From Limnanthes douglasii subsp. nivea (Eukaryota > Streptophyta > Magnoliopsida > Brassicales > Limnanthaceae): a stretch of 64,000 bases of DNA. The stretch lies in contig JAUPFV010000003.1 of assembly GCA_036936605.1 (NCBI GenBank), positions 148,088,997-148,152,996 of the forward strand, written 5' to 3'. A program made the position numbers and the translations under genes. This document shows, in pieces, positions 44,115-56,999 of this stretch; the stretch's first letter is position 1, and each line of letters opens with the position of its first letter. The notes under the pieces were generated by a model, which did no database searches, was not told the DNA's origin, and worked only from the letters and a program-made list of their open reading frames with translations.

Positions 44115-47099
44115 TTAAGGTTGAGCCTTTGAATATGGCTCGCCCTCATCTGCTTTCTTGCCCTTGATGTCACTCCTCTCTTCGACTATCTTCTTGCCCT
44201 TGGGATCAATCTCTTCTTCACCTGGGCTCTCTCCGGTTTCCTTTTCATTTTCAGATGAGGACTCACTGGAATACCCCTCGTCAACCATAGTATAAAAGGG
44301 AAGGTCATCATCATCCACATAGCGCCATAATCCCCCCAGTCTCCTCTTCGGGAATTTTTCGTGAAATAGGAGAACCATATCAGACTTCACCCTTTGAATC
44401 ATTAGCTCCTCGCTTTGTATCATCTCCCTAGCATAGGCGTTGATCTTGGCCTTGATTGTGGCCTCTTGGTCCCTCACCAAAGCAGCCTTCTCTTCACCAG
44501 CCTGAGTCACTGCATTCTCTAAAGCGATTTTGTCAGTGGTCAGGTTGGTGATGAGCTTCTCCTTGGCTGCAGTTTCTCCCCTTGAGATGGTCAGGTCCTT
44601 CTCCAGTCCGGACAGTTTAGCCCGGAGATCTTTTATGGTCTCTTCCAAAGAAGCAACTTTTGTGTTGCTTTCATCTTGATTCTTCTTTAACTGATCATTT
44701 GCCTCCTTAAGCAAATCAACCTTAGTAGCAGTAGTCCGGAGGTCCTCGGACAGTTTCTTTTTCTCAGACTTGAGGTCTTTGATGGTGTCTGCCTGACTTC
44801 GGACTTGCCTTTCCAAAGTGAGCACTGGCTGTACATTGCTAAGAAGAGAATGGGCTATAATATCCTTCTCGCTAGAAACCATGAAAGTCTTACCGTTAAA
44901 ATTGACTGTGTTGGAGCTGCTCGGAGGGATGTAGGGCCCTGCGAACTCGTCTCGGGGCAGGCCAAGAAAATATTCACCAAGTCCACCCAGACCGGTGATG
45001 TCCATTTCATCCAAGTTAAGCTCTCCCCCCTCAACTTCATCTGTATGGAATTCCTTTGGAATCTCTTCTTGAAAGTCCCTTGGGATCTCTTCGGCCAATG
45101 TTGGGTCAGTAGGGAAAGAGGGCTCCGGATCCCGGAGAGCAATCTCATCTCCTTGGGAAGTATTTTTCTTCTTGGCCTCCCTATCAGCACCTTCACTTTT
45201 TTGCTTGCGAGTCCTCTTGGAAGCCCTTAGAGGTTTTGGAAGGTTCACTTCCTGCTTCTCGCTCTCCTGCTCCACCACTTGTAAAAGGGCTGCATCAATT
45301 TGAACCTGGGCCAGTCCCTCTGTGTCTGCTGGGGCCTCCTTCTCAGTGTCACCTGCCACCTTCCTGCTTTTCTTCTTCTTGCCCTTCATTTTGCTTGGGG
45401 CTTTGGCCCGGGCAGGCAGAAAGAGAGTCCCATCCAATTCGTGGGACCTTCTCAGCACGATGTCTTCATCAGGTTGGGTGGTGAACTCCTCCCAAGTTAG
45501 GTCTCTTCGACCTGTGGTGTTCCACAGGTGAGACCTTGCTAGGTTTCCAGGAGTGAAGGCCTTGTGGAACCGATTCTCCCAGTTCTCTGCGGCCCAAGCG
45601 TTAATTTTGCCACAGGTAGTCTGTCCGGCCTTCAGGTAGTCCCCGAACTCCTTTGGCAGCTCTGTTAGAACAAAAAGAAAACTGATTAGCATAAACTTAA
45701 AGAAAAGGGAAAATCGGACAGAGACTTAAGATGAGAAACTTACGGTCACTCCTCCATCTACTCCTAAGAAGGCTTGGATTCTCTCCGGCCTTGATTTTCT
45801 TGCCGTTTTCCCATGAGCCACTAACAAACAAAAATTGGCTCCTCCACTTACTCTCCGATTCCAGGAGATCATCAACAGCTTTAAGGTCGTTCCCCATGTT
45901 GAAATGGTAGAAGGGGAACTGATGATGCTTGCACAGGCTGGCCACAGCTGCGAACTCTTCCATAGGAAGAGGGATCCCAGATAACCTAGATGCCATGATA
46001 CATGACATTAAGGTGAACCATCCATTGGGGCTTAGCTGTGTTGGGCAGAGCTTGACCAAGTGAAAGTAGCGCACTATCTCCGGGTCCAGTGGGAACCTGA
46101 GTCCCCAATTGAATAGCTCCGTAAAGAAGACTATCTCATTCCTTTACAGTCCATCGGGGTCTCCGGATCGATGGGAATTCGTATCTTCACATTCTCAGGG
46201 ATCCCCCACTTTGTGCGCAATCGACCGAGATCTGAAGTATGGATGAACGCATACTTGGTCCTCAGCAAGGCTGAAAGATACTTGAACTCAACTTTATGAA
46301 AGCATGGCCCCACTCTCCCTTCAAGGCTCTCCGGCAGGTCCGGATGCCTCAGATATAAGTTCTCTTTGCCCTTCTTGGCAACAACAATAGCAGTATCAGC
46401 CTGTCCGGAGGACTCGGACTCAAAACGGACCTCCTCAGTGGAGTCCTCCATCCTCTCCTCCATAATTGTTGGGGGAGCTTCTGTAGAAGTAGTCCGGGGA
46501 GGATTGAAGCTTGGCATAGCTGACCCTCCGGACTGTTGACTGCCCGTATTTATTCGAATTCTCACCTCAATTTGAGTTTCTGAGGCAGAAGATTCTTTGG
46601 GGGGTAGTGGGCTGCTGGCCTCTAGTCCTGACGACCTCTCCCGGGGAGCTCTAATAGTTGCCCCAGACTCAGATTCACTGTTTTTTGCCCCCGATTTCGA
46701 GGGAGTATTTTTAGAGGATAGCCCTTTGACTAACCGGCTTGGCCTTTTGATGACTAGCTTATCCGGGGAGTGGTCAGAGTCAGACCCCATGGCAATAAAA
46801 GACGATTTTTTCCTAACACTGGTAGCAGTAACTCCTGGTTCAACAGCAGGGATTGACTCCTGAACTGAGGAGCCAGAAACTATGGGAGAAAGGGTGGATT
46901 GAAAGAGCTTTTTAGGCTTAGTACCTTTGGAAGAAGATGAACCTCTATCAGATTCTGCGACAGAAGAGGCTGGTTTCTCAACAGGCGACGATGGTAGCCC
47001 TGCTGCAAGTCTTTTTTCCTTCTCGACCCTTTGTGCTTTCTCCAACTCCGAGAGGTTAAGCCAGCCGCCTTTGATCAGTGCTGTTCTTGCTGTAAACAT
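44115..47099 (-). pseudogene. Antisense ORF (aORF), spliced gene with one frameshift
   Basis: Start ATG 47099 (MFTARTALIKGGWLNLSELE). Exon 1 47099-45744; intron 45743-45662 (82 bp, GTAAGT ... CTAACAG); exon 2 45661-44115. Compared with the intact homolog, one base is missing near 46145, so the frame stops at 46131 and the rest of exon 1 (46130-45744) lies in another frame; exon lengths otherwise agree. Exon 1 has a Ser/Pro-rich half and a Transposase_28-like block (GLRFPLDP ... LSPNGWFTLMSCIMASRL). Exon 2 has a basic KRTRKQ...KKK cluster, a long coiled coil, HEKFPKRRLGGLW and an acidic tail. Function unknown. It ends 456 bp from the pol stop, tail to tail. Confidence 0.85.
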
Positions 47100-47200
47100 A
47101 AACAGCCAAGGAAGTTTCGAGTTCTAGAGAGATAAAGCTCTGGGTGAAATTGCAGAGTGAAATTTGAAAGAGATAATGAGACAGTGAAAAGTGAATGAGA

Positions 47201-47207
47201 ATTTATA
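47201..47207 (-). promoter_or_regulatory. TATA box of the antisense ORF
   Basis: Minus strand TACTATAAATTCTC, with TATAAAT about 105 bp before the ATG at 47099. The same TACTATAAATTC stands at 58901, 107 bp before that aORF. It lies inside the element, outside the LTR. Confidence 0.6.
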
Positions 47208-47520
47208 GTAAATGTGAAAAGAAGGAGTTGATTCCTAGGAGAATCCGAAAAGTTAGGCAATGATTAAAAGACGGCGCTGATGTCATTATTGGAAATTAAA
47301 GAGGTAACTTGTTCGAGAAAGTGGTGCGAAATTCAAGGTGAAAAAACGGCTGGAGTGACCAATCAGAGAGTGACACGTGTCCCATTAACTCTGGCAAAAA
47401 CCGTTTGGAATTCGTAACGTTCAATATGTCCGGGTATACCCACAACTCTCTCCGAATTGAAAACCACTTCCTATAATCGGACTGTTTTTCAGTTCTTTGA
47501 CAAGGACACTTGTTCAAACA

Positions 47521-47537
47521 CCTAAAAAAGGGGCTCC
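47521..47537 (+). other. Polypurine tract
   Basis: CCTAAAAAAGGGGCTCC directly before the 3' LTR. Confidence 0.8.
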
Positions 47538-48019
47538 TGATGAGTCCGAATTCAGAATACTCCCCGGAAGGGCAGATCAGTGTAAATCTCTCCGAAAACC
47601 AGACAGACATTAAGGACTTAAATCGGACAGAACTTTTGGACCGGACAGATCACTTCGAACATTGTGAGCCTAAGGCTGTTCGAACTATGACTAAAGTACT
47701 AAAAAACCTAAACACTTCCTGACTAAGCTACCTGTCCTCCTGCTTAGAACTCATGGGTCTTTAAACATGACCCGGGTCCATTAAACTTGACCCGAAAGCC
47801 CATAAGGGCCCAAGCATCACACTATAAATACTCAACCACCAACATTAACTTCTGGAAACAAAAAATTAACTGCTGCCAAGCTGCTTAATTCTCTCTCCAC
47901 CTTGAAACACCCTTACACCACCTTGAAACACCCTTACACCCCCTTGAAACACCCTTACACCACCCTGAAACTCTACTTGAAATTACCAGCCTACCCTCAA
48001 GCTATTTTTATCCACACCA
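47538..48019 (+). repeat. 3' LTR of the young element
   Basis: 482 bp. Five substitutions against the 5' LTR and 42 extra bases, exactly two more copies of a 21-bp unit. Confidence 0.95.
47901..47963. repeat. Three 21-bp tandem units inside the LTR
   Basis: CTTGAAACACCCTTACACCAC at 47901-47921, 47922-47942 and 47943-47963; the 5' LTR has one. A homologous 21-bp unit is repeated in the LTR at 58144-58185. Confidence 0.92.
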
Positions 48020-48024
48020 AGTCT
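48020..48024. repeat. Target-site duplication AGTCT, right copy
   Basis: Directly follows the 3' LTR; matches 37605-37609. Confidence 0.95.
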
Positions 48025-50710
48025 AGAACAAGAAAGACAAATGGAGGATGTATGTGGACTTCATTGATCTGAACGAAGCCTTTCAGAAATTCTTTTCCCC
48101 ATTTTACATATTGATTAGATAGTGGATAAAAATTTCAGAAACAAAATGCTGTATTTAATGGATGTATAATTGGGTTATAATAAAATACTTATGGATAAGG
48201 CATATTATGAATATACTACCTTCATCAGGAAGTGAGGATTGCATAACCACAAGGTTATATCATTTAGACTAAAAGACATTAGGGTTACATTCGTAAGACT
48301 AGTTTACAAGACCTCTTAAAACTAGTTTGGGCACAACCTACAAGCCTATATAGATCATATGTTGGACATAAAAAAAATATTATGCAAATCATCTGGTACA
48401 TATTCTGAATTTTGACAACATCCAACGGGTCAACCTGAAGCTGAATCCTGAGAAGGGTACATTCGATATCATATTAGGAATTTTTGTAAGTTACCAGGTA
48501 AAAAAGAAATAAATTTAATAAAATCATACACAACTGGAAGACCTGACTTTAATGAAGTCACCGAGAAACATCAAGAAAGATCAACAAATTTAAACAGAGC
48601 CATCTCTCGTTCTTCATATACATGCCAACCTTTCTTCCAGACACTTAAAATAGGTGAAACAATTCAGTTGGATTATTGCCTATACTGAATCATTCAACAA
48701 GATCTATGAGTTCATAGTCTTGCCAAAAGTCCTCACGAATCCAAATTTGAGTGAGTTTTTATTTCTCTATTTAGTTTTGTCTGATTATGTGGTTAGTGCA
48801 ATGCTAGTTGGAAAAAGGTAAATACATCATAAACTTTATATTTTTTTAGATAGTCCATACTAAATACCAAGATATGATACTTACAATTAGAAAAACATTA
48901 TATGGCTTTGGTAATGTTAGTTAGAAAGATGCAGACCTTACTTCCAGGCACATACCATAGTGGTCTGAACCTCATTCCCTCTGAGGAATATATTATATAA
49001 GCTAGATATATTTTTCAAACTGACCAGATGGCCAGTAGAGTTAGAAGACTTCGACATACGGTTTGAGCCACATACATAAATCAAGGCTTACTCATTGACC
49101 TGTTTCCAAACGATTCAATTCTGAGAAAACCACTACATTTTAGAAAACCATTTTGAACCAACATGGAAAGTTTGAATAGATAAAGGAAGGAACAACTAGG
49201 GTTCTCGGATATGTGTGTAACTAGCATCTCTTTTGGAATTTATTTTAATTAAGACATTAATTTTAGCTTTGCTGCATCTAATAATTAAGCACAATGTGAA
49301 GTTTTAATCGCATGATTGAGACTTTCTAACATGTGTGGGTCCCGAAGGGTGAAGCTCTTAACATATTCTCAACCCATATTCATATAGGACTTAGGCCAAA
49401 CACACGAAAAGAACAAGATAATTTAATTTAATACTTAATTAAGCTTTATTTATAATCAACTCTATTCGATCAATTCACGTTTGAACAAGTGCATGTGGTA
49501 GAAAATGCAAAAGTTGATGCTCGTGCCTCTTCGACATGTGTTGATTCAAACCAAGTATGATCCTTCAAGAAAAATCTTTGGTCACTTTAAAATAGTAACT
49601 TATGCCAAACACATTGGCACCAGAAGTAATACGCATTGAGGATGAAGACTACTAAATATCACTTATTAAAGCATATATCGTAGAAGCAAAACTACCAAAG
49701 GTTAAAGGAGAATTTAGGCATGTAAAAATTAGATTAGTTAGATATTTATGGATGGCTAAAACATTGTACAACCAATGACCTAACATGCCTTTGTTTGTTT
49801 TTTGGGCTTGAAACATTTTCTTTGTTGTAGAAGAACGTCATGATGGAGAAGTCAGTTCCACTGCGTCTGCGAGGTGTTGGATTATTTTGACATATGCAAA
49901 CACTTTGTCAAATATTTTAAACTTATCAACGCTTTGACAATTTAATCAAAATCCTTGATGTTCTTCTAGAGTCCATCTCAGAGGAAATCCTGGTGTTGGT
50001 TGATTATGTTTGATAATGGGTGATAGTAGAGCCTTTAACAAAGACTAGGGTGAAAAAAGTTATCAATTTTTTTAATATTAACATATGGTGCATATATGAA
50101 GTACCAATGGTTATTAAAATAGATGTGGTCTATCGCACAAATGACTTAACATAAAACTTATTCTCTATATTCCATCCATATAAAAATTATGAAGTTCAAG
50201 TTGTAAAAATAATAAAAATCATGTAAGCATCGAGGAATTGCTGGAAGGTGCAGCCGGAAAATGGTCAGACTTCCTACACACATTTTTACAGTCATATAAA
50301 ATCATTCCATGAACTACAATTGTTGGAAAACTCTTAATCTATAATATATGGAATCGAGGTAGTAGTGACGACATAAAAAGACATGTCTTTATTCAATATA
50401 TCAACATATTATGGAAAAAATATCAAAGCAATGAGATATGAATTTGGTATGATCTAAGAAACGAGTATGAAATCTCACATAGAGTAAAAAAGTCATGAAA
50501 AACATATATTATTTAAAATTCCTCTTTTAAAGCTTCAAAGTTGGAGACAAAGTGCTCATATGTGTGTCTTTTTACACAATGGATTGAGCCCTCGATAAAG
50601 CTTGCTTCAAGCTGGAAAGGCCTCTATACAATATAAGCTAAAGTCAAACCTCGAACATGTGAAAACTTATTTGACATCTTTATAAAATTGAACATGAGAA
50701 GTTTTATAGT
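48025..50710 (+). pseudogene. RT-RNase H-integrase remnant of the split, decayed element (right half)
   Basis: It starts with an RT block, KKDKWRMYVDFIDLN (near 48030), then LMDV..GYNKI (48155), LKLNPEK (48437), and the connection and RNase H entry (TRWPVELEDFDIRFEP near 49023-49070). Integrase pieces are recognisable near 49985-50215, with FDNG, VINFFNINIWCIYEVP and FHP-like blocks, and the C-terminal WKGLYTI and PRT blocks near 50617-50660. Stops and indels are everywhere. It is the continuation of 34900-37604. Confidence 0.75.
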
Positions 50711-50769
50711 TCATATATTATCCTATAGCTTTGACTACCAATTATATATATTTTATGTTATATTTTTTC

Positions 50770-50820
50770 TTGTTGAGGTATATTATTTCCTACCTCGGTG
50801 GCGCGAGAATATTTTAATGC
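50770..50820 (+). other. Conserved post-pol motif, decayed copy
   Basis: GGTATATTATTTCCTACCTCGGTGGCGCGAGAATATTTTAATG matches the block at 9009 from CATAC onward; the G-run is lost. Confidence 0.45.
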
Positions 50821-50839
50821 TGTGTATGTCTTTAATGAA

Positions 50840-51480
50840 AACATTTTTATCTAAGTGTTGGATAATTCTAAACATAAATCCAAAAGTTTTGGGGAGTCAT
50901 TGAACCCTCACAAACAATATAAATTGTGATGATTTTAAACATAATCTTAAACATTAAGAATTCTACGTACTCTTATAAAAAATCTAAGTGCCGGATGATT
51001 CCAAACATAGTCCTATAAATTAAGGATTCCATGAGCTCTAATAATACCAAGAATAATAAACTTGATGACTTCATAATTAATCATTTTTCGTAATTTAATA
51101 AAGTCTCTCCAATACATATACCTTCATTCAGCTTGAGGATTTCCCGAGTCTTTACTGTACTAAAGACTATCATGGCTTACTGAGACTTCTATTGAAGATA
51201 TTAAGAATGCATTTCCATTCGTATAAACTGAGGAGTGCCCGAATATTTAATATACTAAGGATTATTATGGCTCAACAAGCCTTCAATCAATGTTTCTCAA
51301 AATTTAGTTTATCTCTTTCAAGCTGGGGATTCCTTGAGTGTTTAATGCATTAAGGACTTATGCTCATCAATAAGCCTCCATCTGAAGCTATTTCAGTGCA
51401 TTGGCCTTCCTCCAAGTTGATGATTACCTGAGATCTTAAATCATTAAGACTCAAATGACTCAACAAATACACGTTTCTAG
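50840..51480. repeat. Degenerate tandem repeats in the pol-aORF spacer
   Basis: From about 51125 there are about four units of 90-100 bp built on GCTGAGGATTCCCGAGT, then TTTAAT, CTAAGGACT, ATGGCTCA and AAGCCT. A diverged pair TCTAAGTGYYGGATRATTC precedes them at 50850 and 50985. The position matches the arrays at 28195-28600. Confidence 0.65.
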
Positions 51481-53600
51481 TTTGAGTCTATTTCTAAGGA
51501 ACTAACCTCTACGCTTTAAGTTCATAATTATTTTTTGTAAACATATCAACAATAATATGATATGAAACGTACACATAGCATATTTAAAATACTAAAAAAC
51601 CAAATGCATGAAATTATTCAAAAATAAATAAAAAATCGGGAAAGAAAATAAAAATACTTTGGCCTCTCGAATATAAATACAATTCTAAGGATAAAGAACA
51701 AAAAAATTACTTAGGGAGATCAAATTTTCAGATGTCAAAGCAAATTTAAGGGAATATCATAAATAAGAGAAAGTAACTCAACAATGGCTTTAGTATCGCG
51801 TACAAAGGGATGATCATTAACACTTCCGGTCTTGGTTGTTGGATGGAATCCTTTTCATTTTTGGTAATAATTGTAGGAGGAAGGTTAACAAAATTTTCAG
51901 TTTCGATTTCAACTTTTGAGGGGCACAATGAATTTTATTTTTTCTACATTCTTCAATGCCTTCACCATTTCCTATATGATTTTAAAAATATATTCTAGCA
52001 TGTTATCTTTTGGGATATCGTCCCATAATTATCGATATTTTTCATGAAAGTCAAACACTAAGTTAGCTTAACAAAGTTTTGTTGCTTTTTGAACAACCTA
52101 TTTCCTAATAATTTTCATATATTGTGTTATTTTTTTATTGTTCAAACATTCCCCTCCTCTTATTTTTTTTCTTCAATCGACATCAACCTCTTACATTACA
52201 TGATCATGAAAAACAACAATAGTAGCTTGAAACATGATATCAATGCTTAGAAAATATTAAAAAAAACTAAGGCTTTTAAATAATTCTTTTGGGATACGAA
52301 AAATATCCCATGGATAGGTTCAAGCTCTAAAACGATATCGATTTTATCCTAAATTCAACGTTTAAATGTTTATTGTTTTCAATAAACAAATTTTTTATTT
52401 ATTAGTTGCTCTCAAACGACTCAACCATAATTTTAAGCAAATTTGATAGATATAGAATTGGTGATATGCTTGGTGTGCCAATATGTAGGTATTAACAAAA
52501 TTTCAACAAAATCAAAGTAAAGTAAATAAATAATAAAAAGACAACAAAACATATAAAATAAAGTTCAAGCCAAGAACACTTACATCAATGACAAACTCAT
52601 TCTCTATTTTTGACAACTCCAAACAGGGAAGATGAGTTGACAGTCCTCTTGGACGAGCCAAAATAACTAAAGTAATCATACATTTTAATTATTTTCTCTA
52701 TAGACAAATAAATTTTCATCATAGAAAGATCATATTCTAAAACTTGATATTTGATAACATTCTCAACATCAGCTACAACCACCGGGATTTCTGTATTTGC
52801 ATATTCGGGTGTTGTTCGTACACCATATAAGCTTAGAAATAACAACATCAACATTAAATTCATTGACCATAGTCTTCAAATGCAAAACGACATCTTTTTA
52901 TGGTTTTAACCATCGAATTAAAGTCTGTTCATACCCAATTGGCCACAAATTTATCATTTTTCTCACCTTTGACCCTCTCACAAAGCCTTCTTATCGTCCT
53001 TTCAACTTTTCACCTTTTCTGGTTTGTGGGTTGCTTCTATTTTTTCTCCTCTGGCTATCCCTTACAAGTAAAAAATAACTTAAGCTTTTTTTACCTTCAT
53101 GAATGCCCAGAGCAACAAACATTCCTTCAAGTTTCCATCAATAGAAGGTAATTTCTTTAATTTGAGAACCACCCTCAGAATGATAATCGCTTTTTAGGAA
53201 AGAGGAGGATGATTCATGGCCAAACAAAACCCTATTTTTATAATTATCCCTGTCGACAAGAAAACTAAATGAATATACTCCAATAAGACCCACCTTAATT
53301 TTCACATTAACAACATTAGTACCCCAAATATTAGAAGAAAAAAATCAACATAAAATACGCTAGCTTTCAGATCGACCAACCGACTCTTTGGATTGACTAC
53401 CTTGGCCTCCACATTTTTTACAAACACAAGATGAACAACTTATATTTTCGGTACCACAATTGTTTATTTGGTAGATTTTGAAGCATAAAAAATAAAAATG
53501 TTGGTTCTCATGTAAAAAACTTCGGTCTATCAATTTTTCAAGGATATTTCCTAACAGTAGCACTCCTCACTTTTATATATCCTCCCCTAGACTAACAAGA
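51481..53600 (-). other. Possible remains of the decayed element's antisense ORF
   Basis: This is where the aORF of the split element should lie. The minus-strand frame 52863-52597 has an acidic stretch then KMYDYFSYFGSSKR, faintly like GLGEYFLGLPRDEF of the intact aORF. Lys-rich broken frames lie to its right. The match is too weak to be sure. Confidence 0.25.
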
Positions 53601-56600
53601 CTTCAAGTATGGTACTTCCGAGATTAACTTTATTTTAGACATTAAAGCCTTTGTTAGTGAATTTTGTTCCTCATATGTAGTTTTGACTGGTACGACCGAA
53701 ACATTGGCAACATTGGATCGCTCATGACTTGGCCAAAATACAGAGGCTCAATTTTGTTTGGCTGATAAAATTACTTGACACTAATTATCTGCTCATGGTT
53801 GACAAACTCTACAAGCTCAGACATAGTTAGCACTCAAGCCTACAGACATGTTCACAGAAAAATTATACATGATAAACATGTTTTTTATATATCTGATCAG
53901 TTGATCAACATTAAATCTTATAAATCATGCATATATCAAAGTAATTAAACAATAAAAAAGGGTACTTACTTAATTTTGTCTAACATATAGATACAACTAT
54001 TATGGTTCAGCCTTACATATCTTCTAATTTCCACTAACATAAACAAATTTATTTATCTATATTTTTACGAGAATCGATGAAAATTAGAAATAACATTAGT
54101 ATCTTCATGCACAAATAGATAAAGTAGAGGTTGTTTCTCTTTTAACTAATAGCTATCAATGATATAAAGTCGATAACATTGAAAGGAACTCTCGACAAAC
54201 TTCAAGCAATCATAAAAGCCATCACGAGCCTTCATTCATTCGACACTAGTTAGTTGTGATATACGTGAAGTGTCATGAAGAAGGTAATTAAGAACACCAA
54301 TTTATCAAATTTAGTATTGGTATAAGTGTCATCCGCCTTTAGAAGCCGAACGCTCACACTAGATGGAATATATAGTTCACAAGATACTTTGAGAAACATA
54401 TGGATTTGATGCACATGTATTTATCCACTTAAATAATGTACACCATTCCACTTTTTAAGTCTATATTTATCGGCTTTACACGAGTTTTTTTTTGGATTTT
54501 TTAGACCTTTCAACCTTCACGTTTACTCGGGTAGATACAAATTTAGTTTTTGTATTTAATACGGATTACCCAAAATGATATCGGCTATAATACTAAATAA
54601 ACAAACTAGCCCATGAGTAAGTGTACATGAATTATATGGACCAAATGACCAAAATGGTGATAAAGATTATAAAGGCTAAACAACGATGACATAAGTTTTA
54701 GGAGCTTTGTGAGAGTCTATTAAATCTAAAGTGAAGTCTTTGCTTTGAAAATAATGAGTCACAAAGACTTATAAAAAAGAACCACTAACATCTAGACTAT
54801 CATAACTCTTTTTGTTTAAATCACACAAATACAAACCCATTGAGAGAGAAATGAGAAAAATGAAATGATAAAAAAACTAGTAATTGAAAGCATGAAATTG
54901 GTGAAGATTGGGTAACAATATGAAAATTTAAAGAACTCAACCGAAGAAAAAATGATGAGGATTGGGTAAAAGAATATAAATAATAAACCTATATAAATAA
55001 AAAGTAAACAAATAACAATATTTAATTCAATTTTTTAATAAAAAGCCTAGATTTAGTTTGCATATGGGTGGTACATATTCAATTATTTTCAATGATTATA
55101 ACAACCGAAGTTGAAGAGACAACATTATACATGTTACAATAACGGAAATTCTCTACGCCAACAACACGTGTCAAATGACTCTTCCACGCTATAATATGGA
55201 AAAACTGTACTTTTGGTTAGCATCATCGATTTCATGATAATAAAACATTTGGCATATTTTCCGTATTAGAAAATAAAGTTCCGGTTTTACAAAATTTATT
55301 ATTGTCCAAAATTCGAATATCAAATTTTAATATCGATGGTAGTTTTGACTCGACCAAAATTTCAAAAAAGATACTCACTAACCAATTTCTAACAAAACTC
55401 ATTCTTTCATACTTCTAAATCAGATTACTTTACTTTCATACCTCCACAAGTAACATGAAACAAGTTCTAAAGGAAAAATATTTAGTTTTTTATAAGTCTT
55501 AAATTAGTTGAAGACCTTGCATACGAGATAATCAACTACCAAAAAATCATAAATCAATAGAAATGCTACTATTGTTTGTATTATTTTCTTCCGGAAAAAC
55601 AAGTTTTTTATCATCAAGAGCTGAGGCAAGTATAGAACACTAGTTTTCAAGACTCTCAAAGATCCATTCGTAACTGACTTGGTAGTTCGGCTGGACAGAT
55701 AACCATTTTAACATGAATATTATGCTTCAAAATGATAGTTTATAACTTAATATTTTTGTTGATGATTACTTTATTCTTGCAACAACTTATAGAAATGAAT
55801 GTGATTCTCTAAAAAAGATGATAGTATAATAAGACTTTGAGACAAGTCATATCTTTTTAAATTTCTTCAACTATATTAAATCATTATATAGAGTTATATA
55901 AAACATGAAAGTATGCATTTTTTAGAGTTGTTTAAAAAATTAGCATGTGAACTTAACTAAGCCTTTTAAAATCTTTAAAAGATTTCAAATATTTGTTTTT
56001 TAATTATGTTATTGATAAAATCTGCAGTTACGCAAATACACAGTCTATAAAACTTCTCTCATATGGTTGGAAATATGTAATGATTATATATGTTAGTTTG
56101 ACCTTATTTAATTATATCACGCAAGCTTTTTTTGTTACCAATATGTATTTTTAAGGATATTGATAAAGTTCTTGTGAAGTTTTCATGGGATGACGCTAGA
56201 ATTTGTAGATTCCTTAGGAATATTTGGAATAGCTTAACACCAAATAAAAAAGGGTAGGGTTATCGCTTCCAATGATTGTCATAATATGAATATATTTTTT
56301 CTTCCAAAACTCTAATGACGAACTAACAAAAAAACACTTATTTCATTCTCATAGTTGTAAAGCATAAATACTTTACTTATTGTTTTAGATTTTTTGCAAA
56401 ATTTTATTATCATCTCTCTTGAGATGAAGTAATGAAAATTAAAAATCTCAAAGAATAACTCCAATTATAAGTGAGTTAGACTGATTAGTTAAATTTTATA
56501 GATTTATATTGATAAAAGCTTTAATATTATTCGTAAAACATAAATTGGACCTTATATCATTATAGACAATAGTATAATATAAAGTTTATCAACAATTTTT

Positions 56601-56999
56601 ATGATAAAAAAATGTGTTATAACATATATTATTTTGAGTCAGTGTTTCAGGAAACAAATAAATAAATTTTGCATTATACTAAGTTTTTTTCCACTGATCG
56701 GATGGTTATAAATTGATATATGTATTGTCTCATAATAATTCACATACAAATCCAAAGGAATGAGCTTAGTAATAATAATGTGTGCTTCTTGTTCAGAAGA
56801 TTATAAGCTACTAAAATTTAAAAGTAATTATATTATTTTTGTGAAAATTTACTTTTGCTATTCTTTTGAATAGTTATACAGTATTTTAGCATATACAAAA
56901 TGTTAATCTTTTATGTGCGTTATGTCGTTGAAAATATGAATACACCAGCAATTTATTCTTTACACGTACAGTTGTAACTATAATCTTGTATTTTTTAGC
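53601..56999. other. AT-rich spacer, no gene seen
   Basis: Only short frames and homopolymer-rich sequence. It may hold the 3' LTR of the decayed element, but no second copy is in the window to prove it. Confidence 0.45.

Larger units (their letters stand above)
37610..48019 (+). mobile_element. Young, nearly complete Tat/Retand-like retrotransposon (10.41 kb)
   Basis: LTRs of 440 and 482 bp, a five-base target duplication AGTCT, primer site, polypurine tract, gag-pro, pol and an antisense ORF are all present. The LTRs differ by five substitutions plus a 42-bp length change, so the insertion is recent (well under a million years at the rates usually used for grass LTRs). It landed in the RT region of an older relative. 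Despite its youth it carries a protease active-site change, two pol frameshifting deletions and one aORF frameshift, so it is not autonomous as it stands. Confidence 0.95.

Noticed and set aside
44805..45531. Plus-strand frames opposite aORF exon 2 of the young element
   Set aside because: Shadows of the aORF; no conserved motif, and not open at the same places in the homolog.
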